From positions 24,535,501 through 24,599,500 of the forward strand of contig NC_092568.1 in NCBI RefSeq assembly GCF_037975245.1: 64,000 bases of DNA, read 5' to 3'. The translations under genes were made by a program, and so were the position numbers. Under the pieces are notes generated by a model. That model saw only the letters and a program-made list of their open reading frames with translations. It did no database searches and was not told where the DNA came from. Source of the stretch: Apostichopus japonicus (taxonomy: Eukaryota; Echinodermata; Holothuroidea; Aspidochirotida; Stichopodidae). Each line of letters begins with the position of its first letter. Positions within the stretch are counted from its first letter, which is position 1. Positions 10,601 through 25,400 of this stretch are shown piece by piece.

Positions 10601-13362
10601 GAACAGAAAACAGTGAATGATAGCAGAAGAGACAATTGAATCCAATAGCAGAGTAATGGACCATTACTCTGATGTACCATTCTGATGACAGGGTTCAAAC
10701 TCAAAACTTGTCATAAACATGGCATGAAGTTTAATTCACTGCAATGGGAATCAAAAGATGGCTGAGCTATAGGGCCCAAAATGTTTCAAAGGCCTTTAGC
10801 AATTGTTTCAAATTCTATGACAATTAGAGTCTTTATTTCCTATAAAAGGATGCAAACCAGCAGTCGATTGAAGATACTGGAGTTTTGCATTGAACTGCAA
10901 ATTCTAGGTTGACAGTTTTCTAGGAAATAGTTAGGTTCTCATGGATGACATCTGTAAGGCAAAACATGCGCTCTGTGTCAGTCAAGTCATTGCATGACGG
11001 CGAAAATATAAAAAGGAAATGTTACTAATTGACAGTAAATATATAGGCAAACTTACTTCTGTGTGAAAGCAAAACTTGATTGAATTCTACAAATGCAGCA
11101 AGATGTCATTCTGATAAGATTATGAATAGCAGTGGTGTTGAAGGGTGCAGGGCAAGAACTCTGTTTATTTGGTCACATAGAGCAATTATATACTCTCTCC
11201 AGCAATATATATAATTGTTAGGTTTTGATATTTGCATGCCTTATTCATCTGAACTCCTTCCTTGATGCCCTCTTGAATTTTTTGGGGAATGCAACAAGAT
11301 TTGATCCTTGTTCAAATGGTGTATATAAATGGACAGCTTTAGAATAGCATCACTGCAAAGATGTGTCATGTGAAGCAGCCATAGGCTTCAACTAGGGCTG
11401 GGTACATCTTAAGAAAGTCACACAAGATAGAGCCTGCGTACACAAAATCAAGCAACATTATCCACTCTCAAGCCATAGTCCTGTTAACATCAACGCTGTG
11501 ACCCTGTGATTGTAACTGTGTTACATCAAGTGAAGTATCACAGAAAACCATTGTCATGGTAACTAGTGGGGATACTGTCGCTGGACCAGAAAACCATTGT
11601 CATGGTAACTAGTGGGGATACTGTTTCGGCTGGATTTTCTGATGCCGTTCAGAAACTAAACTTTATATTAATCTAATGATTTTTGGCAGATGCAATTCAG
11701 AAATGTTTTGACAATTCCATATACAAAATGAATTTTCATGCATCTTTTAGAAAATATATGAGACACCTTGAAAGAATACATGTTTATGGTAATCTCTTTC
11801 ATTTCTGTATATTGTATTATATGTAAATTGGTGAATAACATACTGAAAATAAGAACAGAAAAAAAAAGAGTTTCTTTTCATTTGCTCTGCAGATAATACT
11901 ATTTGTATTTAACATAGATACACTCTCTTTCATACAGAAATTACAAAATTCACAACAAACATTCCACAAACTTTAAGACTCATTTGTTTCCTTTGTAGCC
12001 CTTGCTGGTTAATATGATTGGTTGAAGTTTTGAGTTTTACTCTCTGGAAGTGAACACTGGAGTGACTCACAGAACACTACTGAGATAGAAAGCAGAGTTT
12101 GACTCAACTTCACAAGTACCACTAAGAAGCACACAGATGATATTAATGTCTATCAAACAGAAATGTTCTGTGATCTAATGACAGAAATTTTGCAAACTAT
12201 ATAAATTCAAAATGGAAGAAAACTCAAGACACAGTATTTTACTGTAATTTTCAAGTTTGTTTGGCCACTTAAATGCTCATAAAGTGCAATTACATATTCA
12301 TTTTGTGGCTAGAAATTGATCTTTCAAATAAAATGAAAGACAACGTTGATAATTTTTTTTTTATCGTATTCAATACTAAAATACCAAAACAATATGGTGC
12401 CTTAGCTTAGTGAGTGAAATAATGAAGATCCTATTATTTTTTCTACATTTCCAATTTGCTAATGTCATGGGATTAAAACTAATATGAAAAGTGTCTGGAT
12501 GATGAATTGTTGAAAATCAAACGACCAATCTATGTGTGTCTAGTTGATCAATAAGCAATCTTATTTGGAGTCATACTTATAACTATACTGTACATTTTTT
12601 GAATTACAAACATGGAAATGATATCTCTCCCATTCAAAGCTGTTATAAATAATTGCATAAATTGTACAAAAAGATATTATAAATGACTTTTTCATTAAAA
12701 AATTACGAATGCTTTATAGAGTGAGATGCAATATCTTACGGTCTGTTTCTCTGGACAAGTTATCAGCATATATAACTGATACAGAGCAACCTCACAATGT
12801 ACTTTTGTAGACCAGTTTTTGTTCATCGATTGAAGCCAGTGATGTCTACGGCTGAGGTTTGCCTTACAGCTGCCGGCATCAACTGGCACTCGGTCGTACT
12901 AACTAGCAAATATCTGATATTGATGCTCTTCCAAGAGAAAAGAATTCTAGATGCTTCAATAACATACTGACCCACATTAACCAGGAGCCCAGGACATTGA
13001 AAATATGCCACCAAGACTAAACTTGTCCTGGCTAAATCTACTTTCATTGTTATAAATTGCATGCAAGATTAAATAAATGTAGAGCCTGAAATACAACTTA
13101 ACATTGGAATAGGTCCTGATATAATATACTTCATTTTATCGGAGGGCATGGTGTTTGGATTGAAATAAAACTAAATATTCTTCTTCCAGTTACATTGAGC
13201 CATGCAAAAATGCCCAAGATGTGTACTACATACAGATGTACCACACGTACATATATATTCAACGTATACATGCAAGCAAAGATGGAAGAGCTTAGAGCCT
13301 TAGACCAATAACATTGAAACATCTCATATCAAATCTTAACAACATTAATAGATAGAAAAGCT
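10505..13362. other. Intergenic region between convergent AP4S1 and TBCE
   Basis: No coding exon was recognised. A perfect 38-bp direct duplication occurs at 11541-11578 and 11587-11624. The rest is AT-rich unique-looking sequence that should contain the AP4S1 3' untranslated region. Confidence 0.5.
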
Positions 13363-13368
13363 TTTATT
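13363..13368 (-). terminator. TBCE: Candidate TBCE polyadenylation signal
   Basis: AATAAA on the minus strand, 69 bases after the TBCE stop codon. Position fits a short 3' untranslated region; not confirmed by transcript data. Confidence 0.45.
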
Positions 13369-13436
13369 TTCATTCCAGATTAATCACGGCTAGCGGAGAG
13401 CGTAGTGTCACCTTCCTGATATTGTTTTCTGTTCTG

Positions 13437-16400
13437 TCAGTACTTTACTAGGATAGTGTCTCCAAATTCAATTCCAAAGAAACCAATCGGCCTTTGATCA
13501 TTATCCATCTCGATTTCATAACCATCTTTCTGCAAAATCAAAAACAAATAATATTGAAAAAGTTGATAACAAATTTGTTCACTTTCTCCCTGCAACAAAT
13601 TTTGGTTTTTCAACATGCAGGCAGAATCAAAACCAAATGATAATTTGGACAGTATTAACATTTTGTTTACTTTTCCCCTTCACCAAATTTTGGATTTTAG
13701 TAAAAATATAAATCAATCCTTAGCAAAATACATGCTTTCATTTGTGAAACATTTTGCTTATCCCTGTACATGTTATTGTAGCAGCATTGTTACTTTGTAT
13801 TCTGCTTTTCCAAACTTAATGCAATTCGAACAGGGTATGGGCTAAGAGAAGATGTCACAAACCTCCTTTCTTGTGTAGACAAGTTTCTGTTCACAAACAG
13901 CTATTTTATATATCTTCTGTACTAGACTCTTCAATTTTTGTAGCTCCATGGCAGCTGTGAATAAAGAATGATGACAAAGGATATATATATATATATGTAT
14001 AAACTGAATAATGGCCAACTGTAAGTATCCCTCCGAATTGAAAGTACAAATGTGGTTCCTCATACAGAATTAAAGTGCACTCCAATAGTGTAAACAATTA
14101 TGTTCTGTGCCAAAGTATTCAACTATTGCAATCACATAACACCGGAGAGATATGCAACTACTACAGATGCAAATAGATAACAGTTAAAAGATGACTTTAG
14201 GCAAAACGTTTTATGCTGATTGGTCATAGTCCATGACAAAGTTGATTACAGTTAATTTAAAATTTGAGTCTAAAATAATCCGTGAACACAAATTTGAAAT
14301 GATGATGATCATGTCAGCCCATGTGTCCAAGGCTAATTGCGAATGTTAATTCATTGGTTAACAAATTATAACTAAACTTTCCAGAAACTATCTTGTTGCC
14401 TCATATACACAAAAGATACCCAAAGAGGAATGACAACCCTATTTTGTCCTACAGAAATTCCTTGTGTGAATCGGTCAAAATCTTGTGAAACAGAAGCTGG
14501 TGAATAGCTTCATATTCAACTACTACTGCTTTGGTTTATTGCAAATGTTCCCTAAAAATTTCTGACATATTGTTAGAGAGTATCTCAAACCTTTACCTGG
14601 TAGCTTTTTCTTCAGTTGCTTCTTTGAGGGATCTTGAGGACAAGTGATGAATACTTCTATTAAGGTACTCTTTAGGTCCTTTGCCTCTACAACTGTTTCA
14701 CTTTCTTCTGGAGCACCATAAACTGTAAACGATCACAGAAAATATTGCTATGAAATCAGCCAAAATATTTGCCAGATTCCTATCTGATATTATAACTACC
14801 TTAAACACAAATCAAACATTAATAGAAATCAATTAAATTGAAACTTGTTGAAGTATGTGGATCAGTCTTCTTTTGGCTTTTGAAATAGGAGAGACATTAG
14901 GACAATCAGTTGCTTAAATTATAACTCAATGCAGGAAGTAGCTGGATGTGTTCCCGGTGTACCTGCTCTCATCTTTTAAACATGCTTGACCAGAAAGTGT
15001 ATTGATAGTTTCACTACCTTGATGTCCAAAAGATATGTTTAAATTTATTTACAAAGTCTTTAATTCTGCCAGGTAAATATCAACACACACTTAGTTCAAA
15101 ACTACCACTCTGTCATACAGGGTATACCTGATTCAACCTTCTGTGCATCTAAACAATTGAGCCAAATGTTGCCATGGTTGTTCTCTACTCCCCAGTTGAC
15201 TTACTTTACCTCCTTAATTATTAGGCTTAACAACTATGCTTTAATCAAGGACCTTCTCATTAAAGATCTTCCTCTGCACTACCATATCACCAAACTTCAC
15301 TTTCGCCCTATTCACCCACATTTTGTAATCCCTGAAAGATCCCCTCCTAGGGTTCAAACATGGGTACACACATAAAGAGGTAGTTTTTCATGGTTGTTCT
15401 CTAGACTTAATAGCCTTGTAACTGCACCCATTCTCAGTTAGAGAAATAAACTTCATCAGAGTTGTTCTACACTAGTATCGTGAGTTACTCTGTTGGTATG
15501 TGGAATATGGTTATGAAACACAAACAACTAGAACCTTTTACCTCTTTGATGTTTTCTGATACTAAATTTCGTTTACTAATGCATATGTCATGATCTATCA
15601 TATCTCTGTGACTAATGCTGTTTTAACTTTTATTGCATTCATTCTTCTTTTCTGAAGTTTTATTCCTAACATTCCTCATATATAAATTATATCAAATTTA
15701 TACAGAAATAAAGTGAACTTAACTGAAACTACTTTATGGGGTTACTTACTTTCCAATAATTTTTCATATGTAGGATGAGAAGTGACAAAAGCTTCACTTG
15801 GTTGACTATTATTGGCATCTCTGCTGCCTCCACTCTCAAGCCATTCTTTACAGTTCTGCTTTAAATAATCTATCTCCGCTCCTCTCCTTTCTCCTCTTAA
15901 CACCTGAGTCAAAAAAAACAAAAAGATCTCTTTAAAAGATCTTTTAAAACCAGGTTGGCAACCCTCCAAATTGCTATATATCATGTAAGTGCAATGGACC
16001 ATTTTAGTAACTTATAAGTATTGATGTAGTTTAGTAAAGTTCTAAGGTTTTGACCATGCTGGACATTTTAACAAGAAAGATTTTGAAATCTGACCTCTGC
16101 TGACCCTAAATGACTTCATAAAAATAAAATGGTATCTGTTTCTCACCAAAGTGAAGCCACATGGTCAATATAACAACTTTAATAGGCATTTCTCTTCTTC
16201 AATGTAATGTTCACAAAGTTTCCAGGTTTTTACCTCTGCTGAACTGAAATACCCCTTGACATCCACTAAAGCAATGTAAGCATTTTACCTACTGTAAGAG
16301 CTGCTTCAATGGACATGAAAACTTTGTTCAGCTTATGGTTCTTGTGATTCAGTGCTTAAAAGTTGGCCAATGTTTCAACTTTTGTGCCTCACTGATCTCA

Positions 16401-19400
16401 AACTGACCTTTGAACCTCACCACATACAATACGATTCTTTTACTACAGAAGAGCCCTTTCCAGAGATTGTGTGTTTCTAGGTAAGGCATTACACACACAG
16501 ACATACACATGCCGTTTACCATTGCACAAATTCTTTGTTGAATTTGACAGTTAATCCAATAAGATGTAGATACCTATAGAACCCTGTCCAATACCACATC
16601 ATAATACTCCCATAACAAACTTCATTCTTCATTATCTTCCCCCTTCCCTTTAGTACTAGAATTTGACCTACCATCGAGTTATTGAACTTCTTGAGCTTCC
16701 GTAACTTGGCAATCAATTTTCCACGGACGTCTGATTGTGGTACTTCTTTGGTAAGGGGATTGCATTTGAAGAACAATTCTTCAAGGTTTTCCAGCTTATT
16801 AAGTTCTGACATACTTGTCCACTACAACAAAGAAGATGAAACGAATTGGACTTACGATACTTGTTTTCATTTGGACAAAAGTTATAAATAGTGACAGTAG
16901 GAATGTGTGTGGGGAAATCAGGGGAAGTTCTTGTGGAAAGGATTGCATATAAATGCAAAGAAACAATTTACAAATGACAACTGGTTTATCATGCTTTTGA
17001 AAAGCTTACTCATATATTGAGCAAATGCCCTAGCAACTACCTTTCAACTTTTATCCTGTCAAAAACTGACAGATTACGCAAAGGACATCAGAAAAGGAGC
17101 ATGCAACTAACCTCCGTGATTTCATTGTGATTAAGAGAGATATATTTCAACTGTGGGAAGTATCGTGTTCGTTCACGAGGGCTTGCATCATCAAAACAGA
17201 TGTCTGGCAACTTGTTTGCATTCAGGATTAGGGTCTGTAATCTGAATTAGGAAAGGAAATAAAGAGATGATTCTATTTTTTAAATAATTGGCAAATCTTT
17301 CAATCCTTCCCTGAGTTGCTCTCATAGCTTTTTAACATACACACAGGTAACTGTAGCCTGTGCAGGTTATATGGACGGGTGGGAATTGATTAATGCTAAA
17401 CAGGAAAATAAATTCACATTAACATTGTACTTCACCAAACATGTTACCTTTAGATAACTGATCATGGAAAACAGTGCATGCTGTGAAATGGGAGTAGTGA
17501 TCAAAAAAATACTATATTTCTGTTCTCCAATAGCTACACATCCAGACAGCAAGCTGATACAAAAGTAAAATGCCCGTTCAAAGCTCAAATTTATGAATGA
17601 CAACTGCGAGGGTCTTTTGTAAGGAATGTTGGTTGTTTTCTTTAGTTATAATAGTACCACCATGGATGCAGTATAAATAATTAGATTGAGGAGTTAGTTG
17701 ATTGACAAATATAAATTCTACACCAGTTACCAGTTACAGTAGAGAGAGAGAGTAATTTGGAATAAGAGGAGACTAAATCCTTGACAAAAGCCAGCTAACT
17801 TTTTCAAGTGGCTTTAAAAGTTTTATTCTTAACGTTAAAGTACATTAGAATGACTCAGAGTGTTAATCCCTTAGATTAGTAGGTTATTTAGATCTGAAGC
17901 AATCAGAATATAAGCTTTTTAAATATTTTCTGTCTATGTTCAGGAAGGTGAACATTCGGTACCAACAAACTTACTTTGGAAGTCTACCAACAGTCAATAC
18001 TTCATCCCAGCTGCTGATATCGTTCCCTTCCAAGTTAAGAAGCTCGAGCTCTTGTAGGCATGTCTTCGGCTCCCTTAAAATTACAATGAATTAGAAACGT
18101 ACACTACAGAGTTGTGAAGGAAGACAACATTATGGGAATATTTGAAAGAACTCTCACTATACTGTCAAATTTGAAACACTTACAAGTCTGAAACAAACTG
18201 TTCCCCCCCCCCCCCCCACAAGCAACCTCAACCATTTGGTTACTCTATTGGTTGTGTCTACCTAATATATATTATGAGCAACAAGGGATGCTTCATAATT
18301 ATTCAGAAATCCTGATCATTAGGTAAATTTCCATCTCGTGAGTTGGGACATTGCCAATTCCTCTCCTAAAAAAAACCCCTAAAAAATCCTCAACATTGAG
18401 TTTTTTCAAGTTGTCTCTAATTTGTTTTCTAATAAATATTACATAAAACAGATTAAAAGGAATGATAAAAACAAGAAACAAACCTTTTCAGAGGGGAAAG
18501 ATGATTAAAGCAGACGACTAATTTCTTCAACAAAGGCCACATCACAGCACAGTCAAGAAGCTACAAGAAAAGGGTTAACAGCAAAAATAAAGTCATCGAT
18601 TACTGCCGGCACACAGAGAAAATTTACGGTTTTATGAAACAGTAGGAGTAAGAAATAAAACCCTTGATGGAGGAGTCCAAGAAAGGGAGTATGCTATATT
18701 CAGAGATATACTATTCCCTCCTCACAAAGAATTAAGAATGAAATACTTGAAGTACATCCCCCCCCCCTTCCCCCTTAAGTAGAGTCTTACAATACCCCAA
18801 GAAAATCATTCTTACATGTAAGCCCCATTAAGTCAAGGATAGTTAGGTAGACAACTTCATGGTCAATATGAGAGAACAAATGGAACACATTACTGAAGTA
18901 ATTAGCCCTTTCAAACTTGGGGTACTTAATTTACTACAAAAGGTTCTGACTGCACATCTTTTTTCTCTTCTAAGCTTTCCATCACCAAAATAAAACAAAT
19001 ACATACTTTAAAACAGGTTTACCTCTTCCCATGATATCGATACTCTGTTTAAGAGAAGCTCTTGAAGAGATGAGAAATGAGGTAGCAAAGTTGCTGGTTC
19101 TGAGGGAATGACCAATCTATTTTCACTATTAGAACAAGAAAATGGGGACATTATTAGCATCATAGAAATGATAAAAAAAAAAACAAGAGGAAGAAATTGA
19201 AACAAGAGAAGAAGTGACAAACATTACTTTATTTCCTGATGCAGACCTCTGTTTAAAATTGATTCCTGAATTTCCAGCTGGACAAATATAAAATTGATAC
19301 ATTGAACCATTTAAAGCAGCATTTTGCGTCCTTTTCTATGATTTTTCTCAACCTCACTGATTCCACTTTGCCATAACGACATACATAACTAGCTAATCTA

Positions 19401-22400
19401 TTTATATTTTACTTCAAATGGTGGCATAAAAGTCGAAAAATTTGCAACTTTCAACTTTGTTGTTCTCCAAGATATTTTCCGTTGGGAACCCAATAAACCT
19501 CGCCCATAATATGAATATTTAAACACTACGAACGTCATTGACAGATACGTAATATAACACCACGCTTGATTTGTGTACAGTCTATATGGCAGTTGTACCA
19601 GGGAGTTGCATAACAACTCCCTGGTACAACCAACGCGAAGTCTTGAATCTATTTTTAGCAACGGCTCATAACTAAACCTGCATCTCTGATTGGTTGAATT
19701 CAAACTAGTGGGTTTGGCGGAATTGTATGCGATTAATTTTAACTGTGAAATTTGTCGAGGACACTCTTCTCATTTATCGACATAAATCGTTAATTACTCG
19801 CTAATTAACGCTCTTGGCAGGGTGAAACTTGGATGGTATCTTAGATAGCTGTTTTATGATTGATACATGTAAAAAAATCGATGCACATGTTAAAAAAGTG
19901 GAAAAAAGCGACCCAACGCAAAATGCTGCTTTAATACTAGTGCCTTAGATCATGGCTAGCTACCGAGTACTGCGTCCGTCAATTGTACATCACCATTTGC
20001 ACAGGTTTTCATTGCTAAAGCTAGCTTTAAGATGCTCTCTCCATATCCTGTGTCTAATCTACATACTACTCTAATCTAAGGAACAACATAAATGGAAAAA
20101 GAAATTTGAATCCCGTTCTAGCCATAAATTACTTTGCTCTTTTCCATTGTTTAAAATTTTCTAGTCAGTTTTTCCATTGTTCAAATACATGATATAATAT
20201 AACATATTGCTTATCTACTTCAAAAAGCCTGTGTAGGTCATGGTGGTGATTCACATTAAGAAAGCTCACATAATGACTGGAAGCCTTACAACTTAGCATT
20301 TGGAGCAATTGTAGCCTTTATTAATATATTTTCATTTTGTATAACATTTAGAGGGATTAACCTTTTGATTTCACCAGAATCTTCTTCAGATGGGGAATCT
20401 AACTCATTAACACTCAGTATGTCTTCTCGGCCTCTGAAGCAGAGCTTTCTAGTGTCAGCACCTCAGGTCTTTTAAGCTGCATTAACTCACACAGACATTT
20501 TGAAGAAGGCAAACTGTCTCTTAATACTTCCTTCCCTCTTTGCTTCATTGTTTGACAAAAATCTGTACTTTGTTTAAGTTTTATAGGTATTTTAGTAATT
20601 AATATAAGCATGATTGCATATAACCACCCAACAGAGAAGCACCATAATATACTTCCATGAATAAAAAAACTATCAACCAACCTGATGTCTAGACGTTGAA
20701 GTTTCTTCAGCTGTCTCGTTATCTTTGAAAGTTCTTCCCAGGATGAGACAAGATTCTTTGATATATTCAAACCATTCACATCTGTCAAAATTTGTCATCA
20801 AGGTCCAAATATTAGACAGCATGTTGTATACAGTACAGTGTTAACAGAGACATTTGGTCCATCTTATAAATGAGACCATGGTAGGTATGAAAAGGAACCA
20901 TCATCTTTACAATTCCCAATGATATTTCCATGGTAACTGGGTAGTTGAAGAACATGGCACATCCATGCATTTGTGTCTGAAGTCGGGGAGAGTTGGAGAG
21001 GATTCACAGCACAGCTAGACACACAGAGACATTTAGTTGTTTTAATCATCATTTCTTAGTATAATCATTATTTATAAGCTTTTACAGGTTTTGTGATTCA
21101 AGCCATCATAATCTATTAATTTTGACTTGATTAGAACCAAATCAGACTCTTCTTTCCTCTTCCACCCCTATGTCTACTCCAGGATTCATCAAGTACCACA
21201 ACACTGAGCTACAATGAAGTTTACCTTAAATATTAACCAGAGGGAAACCCCTCCAGAGGTTGCTTGCATTTAAGTACATTACATATGCAGCACAAGAGTA
21301 GTTTGCAACCTAACCCTGGCTGAAGTTAATAGATGGAGAGCAGTATAAATCTAAACAGAGTCACTGCTTACATGGTTTGATGACAGGGACTCGTGTGACA
21401 TCATACCGAAACGATGAAAGAAAGACAGAGGGCCATTGTTTGTTGTTGGGAATATATTTTCTATGCTCACTCTAGTAACAAAGATCTTAATTTGCAGTTT
21501 TAATAGTAAACCTGATGAGACCCATTTGATAGTTTGACATCTGCTGACCCAAATGACCTTTGAAGTCCAACCAAAATAATAGGGTTCTTGTACTCACTAT
21601 ACGAAAGAAACATGCAATTTATTTAGCTACATAATGTAACCAATCTTGGGATACCATGTTTACAAGGTATGTGTGACTTTTGATGACCCCAAATGACCTT
21701 TGACCTCCTACAAAAACAAAAAGTTTCTTGTACTGATTATAAGGAAGCCACATGCAAAATATCATAGTAAATCAAGTTCCCTATCTGGAGATATCAAGTT
21801 TACAAGGATTTCAAGTTTTGATCCCTGGTGACCTCAAATGAACTCTGACCTACACCAAATTGCATAAAATCTTTACATTACATAAGGCAATCCTACCATG
21901 CATATATGACCTCCTTCGATGTTCATGTAATGAAATCAGGAAAAAAATTATTCGTCCCCTTACAAAACATCAGATTATCAAGTGGAAAGGATACTGGGAG
22001 CCTGAAGACTGGTTTCTCCTGCAATGCTGATTCTTTCATTTCTGAGGCTGACTTCTGTGAGATTATTGAATGAGCTGTAGTACATTAAAAGAAATTACAT
22101 TTAGTTAAGTCTTTACATAACAAGGAATTTGTAGACTTACTTTGCCAACAAACTACCAAAAAAGAAAACAAAAACATTGTCAAATTAAATGTATGGCTAT
22201 TCATATTTGATGTTCTACAAATAATGCTTACATCATGAAATCAACCCAGCCAGATCAATTAATTTATAATATGTCTTCCAAGTTGAAAATTAATTTTACG
22301 ATGAGGGCCGTAAAATTAATTTTGATACCATAGCCCAACAAAACAAGAAAATTAGTGTGCATATTAATGCTTTGTTTCTATTCTGATTTGCAAGATATTT

Positions 22401-25400
22401 ATCTTTAAAATATGTCAAAAAATCCAGAATTTCCAGACTGTCCCTTTCATATCAACTAGATGATAAACACCAGCTTCTCAATCCAGACTTACCTGTTATG
22501 ATATTAAAAAAACTGTTTGATCAGTTTTACAAATTGCTCTATGATTATATGAAACAAAACTCTTTTAAGTTTGTATTAACAACAGGACACCCAAAAAAAT
22601 ATTAGAGAAACTTGAGTGTTATTTGAGCTGATAAAACTTTTATGTTTTCCTATTTTACTTTGCATTGCTTCAGAGGAGCTGGCTTTATTAAATGAAGTGC
22701 TAACCTGAGAATTATCAGACTCTTTTCTTTGACCATCCTTCAATGTTTAAAATTTAATCCCATCAAAACTTAAGGCCATGCTGATACATAAACTGTCTTA
22801 AATATTCCATCGCATGTAAACATTAAGTTTGTGCTTATAGTCACTCTTTATAAAGGTATCAAACTGCTATTCTGATGGTCTTGATGCATTTTATATAATT
22901 CGTCTTGAATACTACTGTCAGATTAAAAGTTTATTAATTATTTCTGAAATCTACTACAAACTTCATATATTTATTGGCACTGATAACAGTTTCTCGGCTC
23001 ATACTTAAAAATTGAATTACAAATGAAAAATAAAAGTAAACTCAAAACCATCCATAGGAAGAGATACACATAATTTACAATAATTACAGCTCTTCCAAAG
23101 TTCATACCTTTGTCTGGTGGCGATTTTCTGTGCACCAACCATCTCGATGGTCCTGGATCCTAAAGACATTATTGTTTCATCAATGTCACCGGTTTCCATG
23201 TCATTGGGAATGTACTTCTCTTTGAAAGCACTGACAATGTCTCGACCGAAGTCCGCCTTGTTTGGCCGCAAAAATGAACCCCCACTTGGATGGCTGTTAA
23301 AAGAAATATGTGAATTGTTATAACTGGCCCATGGTAATAATTACTCCTGTATCTGATGTATAAAAGGTCAACATGTTATAATTTTAACCTGCTTGAAATG
23401 TTGACAATGTAGTGTACATTGTATATACTAACACAAAAATACTAAACCAGATTCCAAAAACTTTGTATTTGATGTTAGGTCAACATGCTACAACACTAGT
23501 CACTAGCTTTTAAGTGCAGAATTGGACACATATCACACATAATTGGGGAGTCATTCAATGTGTATTTGAGAAACTAGAAACTAAACACTGTTGATAATTA
23601 GAAGGACTTTAGTAATACCTTATTGTATACAAAATTTTAACCTGCTTGAAATGTTGACAATGTAGTGTACAGTTTACCCTAACACAAAAATACTGAACCA
23701 GTTTCCAAAAACTTTTGGTTGTTGATTTGTTAAAATGCTTTTAGAAATAGACAAACATCCTTTTAAGTCTACACTATAACTATAAGTTGTTTGTTCAAAT
23801 CTTGTTTATAATTTCCTAGTCCGTTTTCTGCGACTAATTGCTTACCTGTACCAATCTATTGTTATGAAATAGTGATACCATCTCTTTGATGTTACCGAAA
23901 CACTCCATCGAGACACCTTACAGGCCTCTTACGTATTTATCTAGGTCATGGATTCAGTTTTCCCACGAGAAGTTTTAACTATCTTATTGAATCTTGGTAC
24001 AGGGCCTTTTTCCCAAAATAGATTCCATTATGTCTGTGGAACATTCGAGAAGGTTCTCTCACGTGGTATGGAAGTTTCCATAGAAAGGGGATGGACTCCC
24101 AAACTCCCAACCAATCAGGGCAGATCAGTGCCAGCGCACTTATTTTTATATCGTTAAGTTAATACAGGATGGTCAGGTTATTGGCTGCCTACTGATTGTG
24201 CGCAGAGGGATTTTATGGAAGTAAGGTATAAAAGGGCATGGGGCCGAAAGTTTATCACTCCGTCAGAAATTTATCACTCCGTCATCAGTTCGTCGCTTCG
24301 TTAATTGACGGAGTCAAGTCAAATCATTGTAATTTAGTTTTATTTGTAAAGAGAATCGACAGAGAAGAAATTATACCGAATCACTAATCAAATCCTATCT
24401 CGTCAAATTGTTTTTCTGTGAACTCATTGTTTTCGCCCGTTCGAGACATCTCCTAAAGAAGCATAAATACGGCATCAAGATATCCCAGTACCTTTCTATC
24501 GCGAGTCCCGATATAGTATCACTATCGGAGGAGCCGGGCTCGTCACAATATTACACTATTTGGAAGGTAAAAAATAAATAATATGTAAGTTCTTCTTTAA
24601 AATAAAGAAAACACAAGCAGGCCATCGGCCTAGCTTTATTTCTAACCAATTACCTGCACTTAAAATACTGTATTCCATTTCTAGAGCCGTCATGTTTCCC
24701 TCGCTGTGGGTCGTCCCACTCTACTCCGAGCCAAATACCTGGTGAGAACAAACAGAACAGTTCTTATAAAGTTTGGTACAAAATAGGGCACATTTTAAGG
24801 ACCACACGAGACAACAAAACTAACAAAACATCCCAAAACCTTTAATATTATGTCTAAAGCAGTCTGATACCACTGAGTGTTTAACTACCCCATAAGTTAA
24901 TGGGCAAATTCATCATTGAATTCATTCAAAACACTGGACTGAGAAAAGAAATTCTTCTGAACATTTAATATGGCAGAGTAGGCGCTATTCACCTGATCAG
25001 AAGTTCAGTTGGGAGGGGCTCTTACAATTTTACTAGATGGTCAGTTCAACTTAGCGTTGCTCTGGTGCTTACTTAAACCATCATCGATTAAAGAAATGAT
25101 GCGCTGGTGGTCATTTACCAGATCGTTGGTGAAATAAGGGGTGCTCATTGATCTCCATGTTTAATGCTTATTAAACCGACCATTCGGAGATAACAAACCC
25201 TGCATCAGGCCCAGATCCAGGGGATGGTGTGTACATGTACACCCCCTCCCGCTTTCAACCCCCTCCCCAAAGCAAACCATTAAAGTAACCAGTTATTAGA
25301 CCAACCTTGCATGTATAAACCTAATTCATAGGCTTAGAATGCACCATTCCACATCCAAACTTTCATATTTGTTTCTTGGGAAGACCCCATTAGGCATTAC

